Source: CAWHQZ01 sp963831645 (GTDB taxonomy: Bacteria > Pseudomonadota > Alphaproteobacteria > Rhizobiales > Aestuariivirgaceae). From it: a stretch of 64,000 bases of DNA. This document shows, piece after piece, positions 54,219 through 62,113 of the stretch (position 1 is the first letter of the stretch; each line of letters begins with the position of its first letter). The translations under genes and the position numbers were made by a program. The stretch covers positions 1 to 64,000 of the forward strand of contig CAWHQZ010000034.1 of the NCBI GenBank assembly GCA_963831645.1, given 5' to 3'. Below the pieces are notes generated by a model that was not told the origin of the DNA, searched no databases, and saw only the letters and a program-made list of their open reading frames with translations.

Positions 54219-54461
54219 TCACGCCCGGCCCAGTGGAAACTTGCTGCTCAGATAGAGCGCCCGGATTTCGTTGCCCCGGAATCGCTTCCTCTTCACCTCG
54301 ATCACGCAACCGCCCAGAGCGGCCGAGGGAACTTCTTCCATCGCATGACGGACGGCTTCCGCTCCCGAGTCAAAGCGGCGGAAAGTGACGGCGCCCCTTA
54401 GCTGGCCATGGGTTCTCCAGCCATAGAATTCTGCCGGTGCTTCATAATCGAAGTCTGTCAC
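54219..54461 (-). CDS. Small hypothetical protein, paralogue of 53287-53559
   Basis: An 80-residue protein that starts at GTG 54461 with GGAGGA about seven bases upstream. It reads TDFDYEAPAEFYGWRTHGQL, RGAVTFRRFDSGAEAVRHAM and EIRALYLSSKFPLGRA. It is a tandem duplicate of the 53287-53559 protein and shares its unusual GTG start and nearby AATCA-CGTGACAG bases. The codons just before the start resemble the NPEEST end of the neighbouring gene family, so the duplicated block may once have contained both genes. Confidence 0.7.
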   Translation of the reverse strand: MTDFDYEAPAEFYGWRTHGQLRGAVTFRRFDSGAEAVRHAMEEVPSAALGGCVIEVKRKRFRGNEIRALYLSSKFPLGRA

Positions 54462-54587
54462 GCTGATTTCCTCCGGAGAAAAGTCCAGGATCGGCAGAGC
54501 GGCGACGATGGAAGTCCACCGTACGGCAACCACTAAACAGCCTCTTTCTCAGTCATGCCCAGGGGCGAGAGCAGGTGGCCGGATCTC

Positions 54588-54824
54588 TCACCCGGCCTTC
54601 GCCATCGCCTCGGCCTTGAGTCTGTTCCGGCTTCTTTCCCCCAGCATCGCGCTCTGCATGATCCGCTTCGCCACGTGATCGCGCGTCAAACTTCGGTCGA
54701 GCACTCGTGGGTCGCGATTGTCGACCAGTTCGCGCCAAGCATCGTCGAGCACGCCGGACAGCATGCCGACAACTCTCGGGCCGTAGTAGAAAGGTACATA
54801 GTCGATCATGGCGATGTCGATCAT
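54588..54824 (-). CDS. Small hypothetical protein
   Basis: A 78-residue protein from ATG 54824, preceded by an excellent GAGGAGG ribosome site, which rules out the longer frame from 54890. It reads MIDIAMIDYVPFYYGPRVVG, SGVLDDAWRELVDNRDPRVL and KRIMQSAMLGERSRNRLKAE. It is mostly helical with no domain recognised. It lies between the small-gene cluster and the hemolysin III gene on the same strand. Confidence 0.6.
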   Translation of the reverse strand: MIDIAMIDYVPFYYGPRVVGMLSGVLDDAWRELVDNRDPRVLDRSLTRDHVAKRIMQSAMLGERSRNRLKAEAMAKAG

Positions 54825-55041
54825 GGCGATCCTCCTCTGCCGAACAGGCGGGAGTCTTTCGCTCTCTGTCACCGGCGCCTGATTGTTCACACTCGGTGAT
54901 ACGCCATCATGGGCGCTCTCGCGGGCGATAGCGAGTCAATTCGCACCCTCGCCGGGCAGGGTTCAGCAGCCACCTTCTATTGCGCAGATCCTCGCGGCGG
55001 CGAGTAGTGCAGCTGCACTGACGACCCCCAGTCCTTCGTCC

Positions 55042-55722
55042 TCACCAATGCGTCACAGAGTATAGAACCGCGGAATAGTGGCAGGATGCGGCGACCAGCA
55101 CAAAGCCATGCCAGATCGCACTTTGAAACCGCAAGCTCTGCCACATATGGAAAATGACACCGACTGAGTAAAGGACGCCGCCTGACGCGAGAAGCCAAAC
55201 GCTGAAGTTCGGGATCGCTGCTGCGATCGGCTCGTAAACAACCACACCACTCCAGCCAAGCACCAGGTAGGCTACAACGGCAAGTCGATCGAAGCGACCG
55301 GGGCATAGCAGCTTGAGGGTAACGCCGACAGCCGCTGTCAACCAGACGCCGATCAGAAGACTGATCGAAGCAGCGTCGCCCTTCGTCTGCGCTATGAGCG
55401 GCGTGTAGGTTCCGGCAATCATCACGTAGATGGCAGAGTGATCGAAGCGGCGCAGAATCCACTTCGCCCGGGAGATTGGCCAAAGGTTGTAGGCGGCAGA
55501 GAAACCGAGCATCGAGAGCAAGGCGGCCATGTAAATCACGATGGACGGCATGTTGGCAGGGCGCGCGGGATTGTTCGCAACGATCATGATCGCGGCCGCT
55601 CCAGCCAACCCGAGACTCAATCCGATCGCATGGACGATGCCGTCAGCGATCAACTCGCGGCGATCATGGCCACGGGTGATGGCCGCTGGCCGGTCATTCG
55701 AAATGGCTGTTATTGAATGCAC
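55042..55722 (-). CDS. Hemolysin III family membrane protein (HlyIII/YqfA)
   Basis: A seven-transmembrane protein of the HlyIII/PAQR-related family, about 226 residues from GTG 55722 and up to 259 from an upstream GTG at 55821. The opening ELIADGIVHAIGLSLGLAGA, then AYNLWPISRAKWILRRFDHS with AIYVMIAGTYTP, is diagnostic and carries the conserved His and Asp. The C-terminus has FHMWQSLRFQSAIWHGFVLV. Despite the name few members are haemolysins. Start choice is uncertain. Confidence 0.85.
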   Translation of the reverse strand: MHSITAISNDRPAAITRGHDRRELIADGIVHAIGLSLGLAGAAAIMIVANNPARPANMPSIVIYMAALLSMLGFSAAYNLWPISRAKWILRRFDHSAIYVMIAGTYTPLIAQTKGDAASISLLIGVWLTAAVGVTLKLLCPGRFDRLAVVAYLVLGWSGVVVYEPIAAAIPNFSVWLLASGGVLYSVGVIFHMWQSLRFQSAIWHGFVLVAASCHYSAVLYSVTHW

Positions 55723-55850
55723 TCCCCAGTCTTCTCCTTCATTGCGCGGCGTCCGCGTCGCACTCTCAATTTTGTCGAGTTTTTGTGAAAGGTACGGTTT
55801 GGCGAACTCCCGTTTTCTCACGTGGCCTTTTCGCGAGGTACTTGCGTGTT

Positions 55851-56498
55851 ATGCGTACTCTCATTGCCTTCGTGCTGATAACTGCGATAGCTCCGATAGC
55901 AACTGCGGAGCCTAGACGACCGATGACTATCGTTCATGAATTCCATGTGAGTGAACCCGGCGGAGAGACCATAAAGCCCCTTAAACAAATGAGTAAAGCT
56001 GAGGTGCAGGCAATTGTAACCACGGGATGCACAGCACTGGCTCATGGCTGCCCCAAAGGGGTTCACCAGATAGAACCAGCAGAAAAGGTACCTGGGATGG
56101 TCATAGCGGAGGGAGAGAACGTCTATATTACCGGACAAGTCGTGAGGCAGCAGGGCGACGAATGGTGGGGCATCTATGCTGCCCCGAAAGGATACACGGC
56201 CTGTCGCGCAGCACTCGGCAAAGTGAGCCTCACAGCAGGAAGCGTCTTTGACACGACAATCAAAAGTCAAGCCACTGCCAAGGGGCTGTTGTTTCATGCA
56301 GTGATTCCAATTGGAACACCAGACAGACCCAGCTCGGTGCATGCTTACTTTCTGGTGCAGTATGTTCCGGTAGGCACTGAAGGACGGCTTGGGTGCATGT
56401 CAGACGGGTCGAACCCCTGGCGGTGTGTCGGGTCCAGGGATTGCCAGAGGATTGTGGGGTCTTTGAACTATAGATACCGCGGTCATCCTGCCCGGTAG
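55851..56498 (+). CDS. Exported hypothetical protein
   Basis: A 215-residue protein from ATG 55851 with a clear signal peptide (RTLIAFVLITAIAPIATAEP). The rest, including VHEFHVSEPGGETIKPLKQM, KVPGMVIAEGENVYITGQVV and FHAVIPIGTPDRPSSVHAYF, resembles no family I know. Four cysteines in the mature part could form disulfides. The last few codons overlap the convergent aldo/keto reductase stop by 16 bases. A longer frame from 55713 lacks a credible start. It is an accessory-looking gene. Confidence 0.6.
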   Translation: MRTLIAFVLITAIAPIATAEPRRPMTIVHEFHVSEPGGETIKPLKQMSKAEVQAIVTTGCTALAHGCPKGVHQIEPAEKVPGMVIAEGENVYITGQVVRQQGDEWWGIYAAPKGYTACRAALGKVSLTAGSVFDTTIKSQATAKGLLFHAVIPIGTPDRPSSVHAYFLVQYVPVGTEGRLGCMSDGSNPWRCVGSRDCQRIVGSLNYRYRGHPAR

Positions 56499-57460
56499 AT
56501 GCGAGTCGCCTCGGGATCCCCCGTCTCCCATGGAAGGGCCATCAACCCGGCCCAGAGAGCGTCTGGAATGGGATAGGCGGCCCAGGCCAGGGTTTCCTTG
56601 ATGCGTTCTACGTTGCTTATCCCGCAAATCGTGGCGGAGACCCGATGATCGCGCATGGAAAACTGCAAGGCGGCGGCGCCCGGTGGAACGTCAAATTCAG
56701 CGCACAGCTGTTCGATTCTTCTGATTGGTTCCAGCATTGCCGAGGATGCATCCTGATAGACGTAGCGCGGATGTGCAATTGAGCCCTTTGCCAGAACGCC
56801 GCCGCAATACGGCGCCGCATTCAAGACGGCGATCCCCTGCTCGTGAGCGTAGTCCAGCATTGCTTGCGCATTGCGATTAACGAGCGTGAACCGATTGTGT
56901 GTGATCAGGGCGTCGAAGTCCCAGTCCCGCAGGATGGGCATCATGACGTCCACTTTACCGGCGGCTAATCCAACTGATTGGGCGAGGCCCTGCTCCTTCA
57001 TACGAAAGAGTTCCGCCAGGGCTCCGTTAGAGCCGGTGATATCCGAAAGCGAGGCTGCATGCTCGGGATCGTGTAGATGAAGCAGCTGTATGCGGTCCAC
57101 GTTCAAGGCCTTGAGGCTCTCCTCCAGTGATCGGCGGGCTCTCGCCGCATCGAAGCGGTTCGTTGCCATGTCGCGATCCAACTTGGTCGAGATGACGAAC
57201 CCATGAGGAAGCCCGCCAAGCTCGCGTATAACCTCGCCAATCCGCTCCTCACTACGGCCGAAACCGTAATTGCGCGATGTGTCCAGAAAATTGACGGGGC
57301 TCGCGAAAATTGCGTGAACCGTCTTTCTCGCCCTGTCTGCGTCGACAGTATAACCATAAGTGTCCGGCATATTCCCAAGTGACGACGTGCCAAAACAAAT
57401 CCTGCTAACGGTGATGCCTGTGCTGCCCAGTTCGATTTTTTCGGTTGGATTTATGAGCAT
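56483..57460 (-). CDS. Aldo/keto reductase (L-fucose/D-threo-aldose dehydrogenase-like)
   Basis: A 325-residue aldo/keto reductase, probably NADP-dependent. From ATG 57460 the motifs are ELGSTGITVSRICFGTSSLG, NFLDTSRNYGFGRSEERIGE with catalytic Asp/Tyr, and RIQLLHLHDPEHAA. The subfamily that includes L-fucose and D-threo-aldose dehydrogenases shows the same YxxGxSE arrangement. Upstream in-frame codons to 57589 are not typical. It may act on sugars; no sugar locus is adjacent here. Confidence 0.88.
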   Translation of the reverse strand: MLINPTEKIELGSTGITVSRICFGTSSLGNMPDTYGYTVDADRARKTVHAIFASPVNFLDTSRNYGFGRSEERIGEVIRELGGLPHGFVISTKLDRDMATNRFDAARARRSLEESLKALNVDRIQLLHLHDPEHAASLSDITGSNGALAELFRMKEQGLAQSVGLAAGKVDVMMPILRDWDFDALITHNRFTLVNRNAQAMLDYAHEQGIAVLNAAPYCGGVLAKGSIAHPRYVYQDASSAMLEPIRRIEQLCAEFDVPPGAAALQFSMRDHRVSATICGISNVERIKETLAWAAYPIPDALWAGLMALPWETGDPEATRIYRAG

Positions 57461-57756
57461 CTGCTCTATCCCTTGGCTCGGATCACGATGATTGAATCTC
57501 TTTGCATGGGCAGCGCATTTTGGCATGTCGTTGGACCAAGGTCCAAGACGTGCGGACAGCGGGCCGATCGGAAAAAACAATGGCCCCAATCGTTTGTTCT
57601 GGTTCGACTAGGCATGGACCTCCGCCGCCGAGGTGCCTGCCAACCATAATGAGTTGCAGCCGGCCGCCACCATCCGCCAAGACGCTTCAGTCGTTTTCGG
57701 CGGATTTCTTCCTTCCGGGCTTCATCGACACACCGAATCCCGCCATAGTCGCCGCC

Positions 57757-58410
57757 ATGGGACAATGTGCCGGCATTGGCATGCACGCGCTCGAGGCCAC
57801 GTATCTCAGGAGCGGCGAGCCCGTTACCTGCGGTATCGACGAAGCGGGACGGGGACCCCTTGCCGGGCCGGTGGTTGCGGCGGCGGTCGTCCTTCACCCG
57901 GGCCGCGTCCCGCACGGGATCGATGATTCCAAGAAGCTCACACCGCAGACGCGCGAACGGCTCTACGATGAGATTGTGCAATCGGGATGGATCGGCGTAG
58001 GCATCGCCGACGTAGATCGCATCGACAGCATCAATATCCTCAATGCCACCCTGTGGGCGATGCAGGAGGCGGTACGGGCACTCTCCGCGCCGCCCACCGT
58101 CGCACTGGTGGACGGCAACCGGCTTCCGAGTCTCGACTGCCATGCCAACGCAATCGTCGACGGCGACGCCAGCTGTCTGTCGATCGCCGCCGCCTCGATC
58201 ATCGCCAAAGTCACGCGCGATCGTCTCATGTGCGCGCTGGCGCTCCAGTTCCCCGACTACGGCTTTGAGCAACACAAGGGTTACGCGACCGCCGCACACC
58301 TCTCCGCCCTGCGCCGCCACGGGCCGAGCCCGCACCACCGCCGCTCCTTTGCTTCCGTTGCGGCAGCGTTAACCATAGCCGCCGAATTGGATTCACTGCC
58401 GACCTCCTAG
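57757..58410 (+). CDS. rnhB: Ribonuclease HII
   Basis: Removes ribonucleotides and RNA primers from DNA. About 217 residues from ATG 57757 (alternatives at 57649 and 57502 add residues with no similarity). The N-terminal catalytic motif TCGIDEAGRGPLAGPVVAA carries Asp and Glu of the active site, DDSKKLTPQTRERLYDEI follows, and VDGDASCLSIAAASIIAKVT provides the third acidic residue. Followed closely by ccrM, as in other alphaproteobacteria. Confidence 0.92.
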   Translation: MGQCAGIGMHALEATYLRSGEPVTCGIDEAGRGPLAGPVVAAAVVLHPGRVPHGIDDSKKLTPQTRERLYDEIVQSGWIGVGIADVDRIDSINILNATLWAMQEAVRALSAPPTVALVDGNRLPSLDCHANAIVDGDASCLSIAAASIIAKVTRDRLMCALALQFPDYGFEQHKGYATAAHLSALRRHGPSPHHRRSFASVAAALTIAAELDSLPTS

Positions 58411-58465
58411 GATTCACCATGCCGGCAACGGGTGAGTTCGCGTCAGGAGTCGCGCGATGGGATTC
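58390..58465. promoter_or_regulatory. Cluster of four GANTC sites at the 5' end of ccrM
   Basis: GANTC, the CcrM methylation target, occurs at 58390-58394, 58411-58415, 58447-58451 and 58461-58465. Random expectation is about one per 256 bases. They lie within the end of rnhB, the gap and the first codons of ccrM. In Caulobacter, GANTC sites in the ccrM promoter and leader modulate ccrM transcription, so this could be an autoregulatory region. One site (58461-58465) is in the coding part. Confidence 0.55.
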
Positions 58466-59566
58466 GCGATGCGGCCGGAAGTTCGGCCGCTGCTGGATAC
58501 GATTCTGGTCGGCGATTGCCGGCAGGAGCTGGCAAAGCTGCCGGCCCAGTCCGTCGATCTCGTTTTTGCCGATCCACCCTACAATCTCCAGCTCCGGGGA
58601 GATCTGCATCGCCCCGACCAGAGCAAGGTCGACGCGGTAGACGAGGATTGGGACCGCTTCGCAGATTTCCAAAGCTATGATGAATTTACCCGGTCGTGGC
58701 TCACCTCGTGCCGCCGCGTGCTCAAAGATACCGGCACCCTGTGGGTGATCGGCAGCTACCACAACATTTTCCGCGTCGGCGCCATCCTTCAGGACGTCGG
58801 CTACTGGATTCTCAATGACGTCGTCTGGCGAAAAACCAATCCGATGCCCAACTTCCGCGGCAGACGGTTCACCAATGCCCACGAAACGATGATCTGGGCC
58901 GCCAAAGGCGCCGAGCATCGCGCCTACACGTTCAACTACGAGGCCATGAAGGCTCTGAATGGCGACCTCCAGATGCGCTCGGACTGGCTGATGTCGATCT
59001 GCAGCGGCAATGAACGCATGCGCGACGACAGGGGCGACAAGCTTCATCCGACCCAAAAACCGCAAACGTTGCTGCATCGGGTGATCATTGCCTCGTCCAG
59101 CCCCGGCGACGTGGTCCTCGACCCCTTCTTCGGCACCGGCACCACGGGCGCCGCAGCGAGGCGACTGGGCCGGCATTTCATCGGCATCGAGCGCGACCCC
59201 GACTATGCGGCTGCGGCGAGGGCACGGATCGCGGAGGTGCAACCGCTCGAGGGGGACGTGCTCAAGGTGTCCACGGGCAAGCGGGAAGAGCCCCGCATTC
59301 CGTTCGGCTTGTTGGTCGAGCGCGGTCTCCTCAATCCGGGCGACATCCTATACGACCCGCAGGAGCGCGCTGCCGCCAAGGTCAGGGCGGACGGATCCGT
59401 CGCGTGCAAGAACGCTGCCGGCTCCATCCACAAGATCGGCGCCATCGTCATGGGCGCGGAAGCCTGCAACGGTTGGACCTTCTGGCACGTGCGCAAGGGA
59501 AAGTCTTTCTTCCCCATCGATCTCCTGCGTCAGCAGGTACGTCAGGGAATGGCCGTCATCAGCTGA
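58457..59566 (+). CDS. ccrM: CcrM-type cell-cycle DNA adenine methyltransferase (GANTC)
   Basis: A 369-residue beta-class adenine-N6 methyltransferase. The catalytic DPPY is at residues 39-42 (LVFADPPYNLQLRGDLH), and the SAM motif DPFFGTGTTGAAARRLG is at 222-238. A C-terminal RAMA-type domain (about residues 270-369; KRGG-like GLLNPGDILYDPQERAAAKV) matches CcrM. In the family this enzyme methylates both strands of GANTC late in the cell cycle and is important or essential. ATG 58457 has AGGAG seven bases upstream. The four-site GANTC cluster overlaps its 5' end. Confidence 0.95.
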   Translation: MGFAMRPEVRPLLDTILVGDCRQELAKLPAQSVDLVFADPPYNLQLRGDLHRPDQSKVDAVDEDWDRFADFQSYDEFTRSWLTSCRRVLKDTGTLWVIGSYHNIFRVGAILQDVGYWILNDVVWRKTNPMPNFRGRRFTNAHETMIWAAKGAEHRAYTFNYEAMKALNGDLQMRSDWLMSICSGNERMRDDRGDKLHPTQKPQTLLHRVIIASSSPGDVVLDPFFGTGTTGAAARRLGRHFIGIERDPDYAAAARARIAEVQPLEGDVLKVSTGKREEPRIPFGLLVERGLLNPGDILYDPQERAAAKVRADGSVACKNAAGSIHKIGAIVMGAEACNGWTFWHVRKGKSFFPIDLLRQQVRQGMAVIS

Positions 59567-59576
59567 CCGCTCCCTT

Positions 59577-60663
59577 CTACCAACCCCCGGCAGCAATTAC
59601 TTTGCGCATCAGCGCCGGCAGCGCTTCCCGGTCGAGGTCGGCGCGCGCTACCCAACGGGCATCGCCGCGCAGCTTTATGGAACGGGCGGCGGAAATCCGT
59701 GAGCGATAGACTGCCAGGACGAGCCGGAAATGCGTGAAGGTATGCTCAACCGGGGCCTCGAGGCGCTGCCAACACGCCTTGAGGGGTGCTGATTCGATGC
59801 CGGCTGCGCGCGCCGTCGACCAGCCGCTGCATGGAACCTCCATCATGCCGCCGAGCAACCCCTCCTCCGGCCGGCGGCGGAGCAGCACCGCGCCGTCCTC
59901 GCGTTCGATCAGGAAAGCGCTGCCATACCGGGTCGGGATCGGTCGCCTGGCGGGCTTGCGCGGAAAGCTCGCAGCAGCTCCGCGGGCGTGCGCCTGACAC
60001 CCGTCAGCCCACGGACAAATTCCACACCTAGGCGAGGTCGGCAGACAGACCTCGGCGCCCAGAATCCATCAGTGCCTGCACGAAGTCTCCCGGCCGCCGC
60101 GGCGGGACGAGCGCCGCTGCGCGCTCTGCCAGCGCCTGCTTGGCCTCGGGGAAAGGCGTCTCGATCGCGAACAGTCGTGACAACACACGCTCCGCATTGC
60201 CATCGACGGCGGCTACACGCCGATCGAAGGCGATCGCGGCGATGGCGCCGGCGGTATAGGGGCCGATGCCGGGGAGCGCCGACAGGCCTTCCACGGTCGT
60301 GGGAAACTCGCCCCGGAATTCGCCGACGATCCGTTTCGCACACCGATGGAGGTTGCGCGCCCGGGCATAATAACCAAGTCCGGCCCATGCTTTCAGCACG
60401 TCATCAAGCGATGCCGCAGCCAGGGCAACGACAGTGGGCCACCGCTGAAGGAAATCCAGGTAATAGTCGTGCACGGTGGCGGCGCGCGTCTGCTGCAGCA
60501 TGATTTCACTCAGCCAAACGCGATAAGGGTCAGCCCGCTCGCCAATGCCGGCCCGCCACGGCAGCCGGCGGGCGTTGCGGTCGTACCAGTCGAGGAGCGC
60601 TCCAGCCCTTGCCGTGGCAGCGGGGGCAGCCGGAGAGGTGCACAAAGGTTCGCGGGAAGCCAT
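59577..60663 (-). CDS. mutY: A/G-specific adenine glycosylase, frameshifted
   Basis: MutY removes adenine opposite 8-oxoguanine. From ATG 60663 the glycosylase half is clear: SEIMLQQTRAATVHDYYLDF, LPGIGPYTAGAIAAIAF (helix-hairpin-helix) and AVDGNAERVLSRLF with the catalytic Asp. It runs to FVQALMDSGRR and stops. Dropping one base of the pair at 60063-60064 yields MDLGAEVCLPTSPRCGICPW and the iron-sulfur cysteines (Cys-x6-Cys-x2-Cys-x5-Cys), then the NUDIX-like C-terminal domain. Repaired length is about 361 residues. It is divergent from the DUF721 gene. Confidence 0.9.
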
Positions 60664-60699
60664 GATCGGGACTATATTCTCTGTATTGTCTGTTCCGTG

Positions 60700-61182
60700 A
60701 TGGAACGGCTGGACAAACACTTCAAGGCCGTTACGCGGCGGGCATTCGAACGCCATGGGTTCGCCCATGGCGAGATCCTCACTCAGTGGCCGGCGATTGC
60801 CGGTGACAAGCTCGCAAAGTGGGCAACGCCGGTGCGGGTCACGTGGCCGAGGCAACCGCCAGCAAGCCGGAAATCAGGAGGCCTCCTGCTGGTTCGAATC
60901 GACCCGGCGCGCGCGCTCGATCTTCAATACGAGGCGCCGCGGCTGATCGAGCGCATCAACAGCTATTTCGGCTACGGGGCGATCGCCGCGATCAGGGTCG
61001 TTCAAGGCCACGCTCTCCCGGAAAAACCGTCCGCGCCTCGTGGCACGGACCGCCCAAACGCGAAAGTGCTGCATCTTCTCCGCTCCCAGCTGGCAGGGAT
61101 TGCCGATCACCGCCTGCAGGAGGCCCTGTCCCGGCTTGGCTCTGGCGTCCACAGTCAGTCACACAAGATGCGCCGCGATTGA
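60700..61182 (+). CDS. DUF721 (DciA-like) protein
   Basis: A 160-residue DUF721 protein starting at ATG 60700, only 36 bases from the divergent mutY start. It has the N-terminal helix pattern ERHGFAHGEILTQWPAIAGDK and WATPVRVTWP, with LLLVRIDPARALDLQYEAPR in the middle. DciA, the family's best known member, loads the replicative helicase DnaB. In Rhizobiales the order mutY-DUF721-DsbA-like-smc is common, as here. The basic C-terminus may bind DNA or helicase. Confidence 0.85.
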   Translation: MERLDKHFKAVTRRAFERHGFAHGEILTQWPAIAGDKLAKWATPVRVTWPRQPPASRKSGGLLLVRIDPARALDLQYEAPRLIERINSYFGYGAIAAIRVVQGHALPEKPSAPRGTDRPNAKVLHLLRSQLAGIADHRLQEALSRLGSGVHSQSHKMRRD

Positions 61183-61374
61183 CAACTCTCCTGTCCGCTC
61201 TCCTGTCCGCGAGGGCTTACGCTCCGGCGGAAGATGCTCTATAGCACTTTTCCGGTGCGCGGAATCGCTTCGCCGATTAGAAAGCACCGCAGAATCAAAT
61301 ACTTGGGGAATGTTCTTGTCGGAACACGCCCCAGGAAAGGTTTCCTGGCTCACACTCTTGAAGGCCATTCGCAC

Positions 61375-62064
61375 ATGAAGCTAGACCGTCGAACTCTCCT
61401 TGCCGGCGCAGCCGTCGTCGTCGCTGCGGGTGGCGTGTACTGGTACGCGCAGAACCGGCCGGCCATGACCCTGGCGCCGGGAGCAAACGCTCAGGACAGT
61501 CCGGAAGGCGACGTCAACTCGACCGAGCTCATGAAAGCCCCGGGCCTGGGCGAGCAGACGCTGGGGGCGCCGGACGCCAAGGTAACGATCGTCGAATATG
61601 CCTCCGCGACCTGCCCACATTGCGCCAGTTTCCACAAGGAAATCTTTCCGACGCTCAAGAAGGAGTATGTCGACACGGGCAAGGTGCGATTCGTATTTCG
61701 CGAGTTCCCGTTCGACGATCTGGCGCTGGCTGCCTTCATGATCGCCCGCTGCGCGCCGCAAGGCAAATATTTTCCCATGATCGAGGTGTTGTTCGAACAG
61801 CTGGGTACATGGGCCAACCGCGACAAGAATGCGCGCGAGGAACTGTTCAAGATCGCCCAGCTTGCAGGATTTACAAGCGAATCATTCGATACATGCCTTA
61901 AGAACGAGCAGGTGGCCAAGGGCATCCTCGAGATCCAGAAGCGCGGCGAAACCGAATTTGCAGTCAAAGCTACACCGACATTCTTCGTCAATGGCAAGCG
62001 GCTCCGCGGCAAACAGGATATCGAGGAATTCCGGGAAACGATCGAAGCGGCCCTAGCCGGCTAG
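61375..62064 (+). CDS. DsbA family thiol-disulfide oxidoreductase
   Basis: A 229-residue exported thioredoxin-fold protein. The N-terminus (KLDRRTLLAGAAVVVAAGGV) has an RR and may be a Tat or membrane-anchor signal. The catalytic CxxC is CPHC in EYASATCPHCASFHKE, followed by an insert domain and the cis-proline TPTFFVNG near the C-terminus. Such proteins introduce or isomerise disulfide bonds in the periplasm. ATG 61375 is preferred to a longer frame from 61234. It lies between DUF721 and smc. Confidence 0.92.
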   Translation: MKLDRRTLLAGAAVVVAAGGVYWYAQNRPAMTLAPGANAQDSPEGDVNSTELMKAPGLGEQTLGAPDAKVTIVEYASATCPHCASFHKEIFPTLKKEYVDTGKVRFVFREFPFDDLALAAFMIARCAPQGKYFPMIEVLFEQLGTWANRDKNAREELFKIAQLAGFTSESFDTCLKNEQVAKGILEIQKRGETEFAVKATPTFFVNGKRLRGKQDIEEFRETIEAALAG

Positions 62065-62113
62065 CGTTCCGGCCAGCTCCGGTCGACAAGGCGATCGGGG
62101 GACTTGAGGCAAT

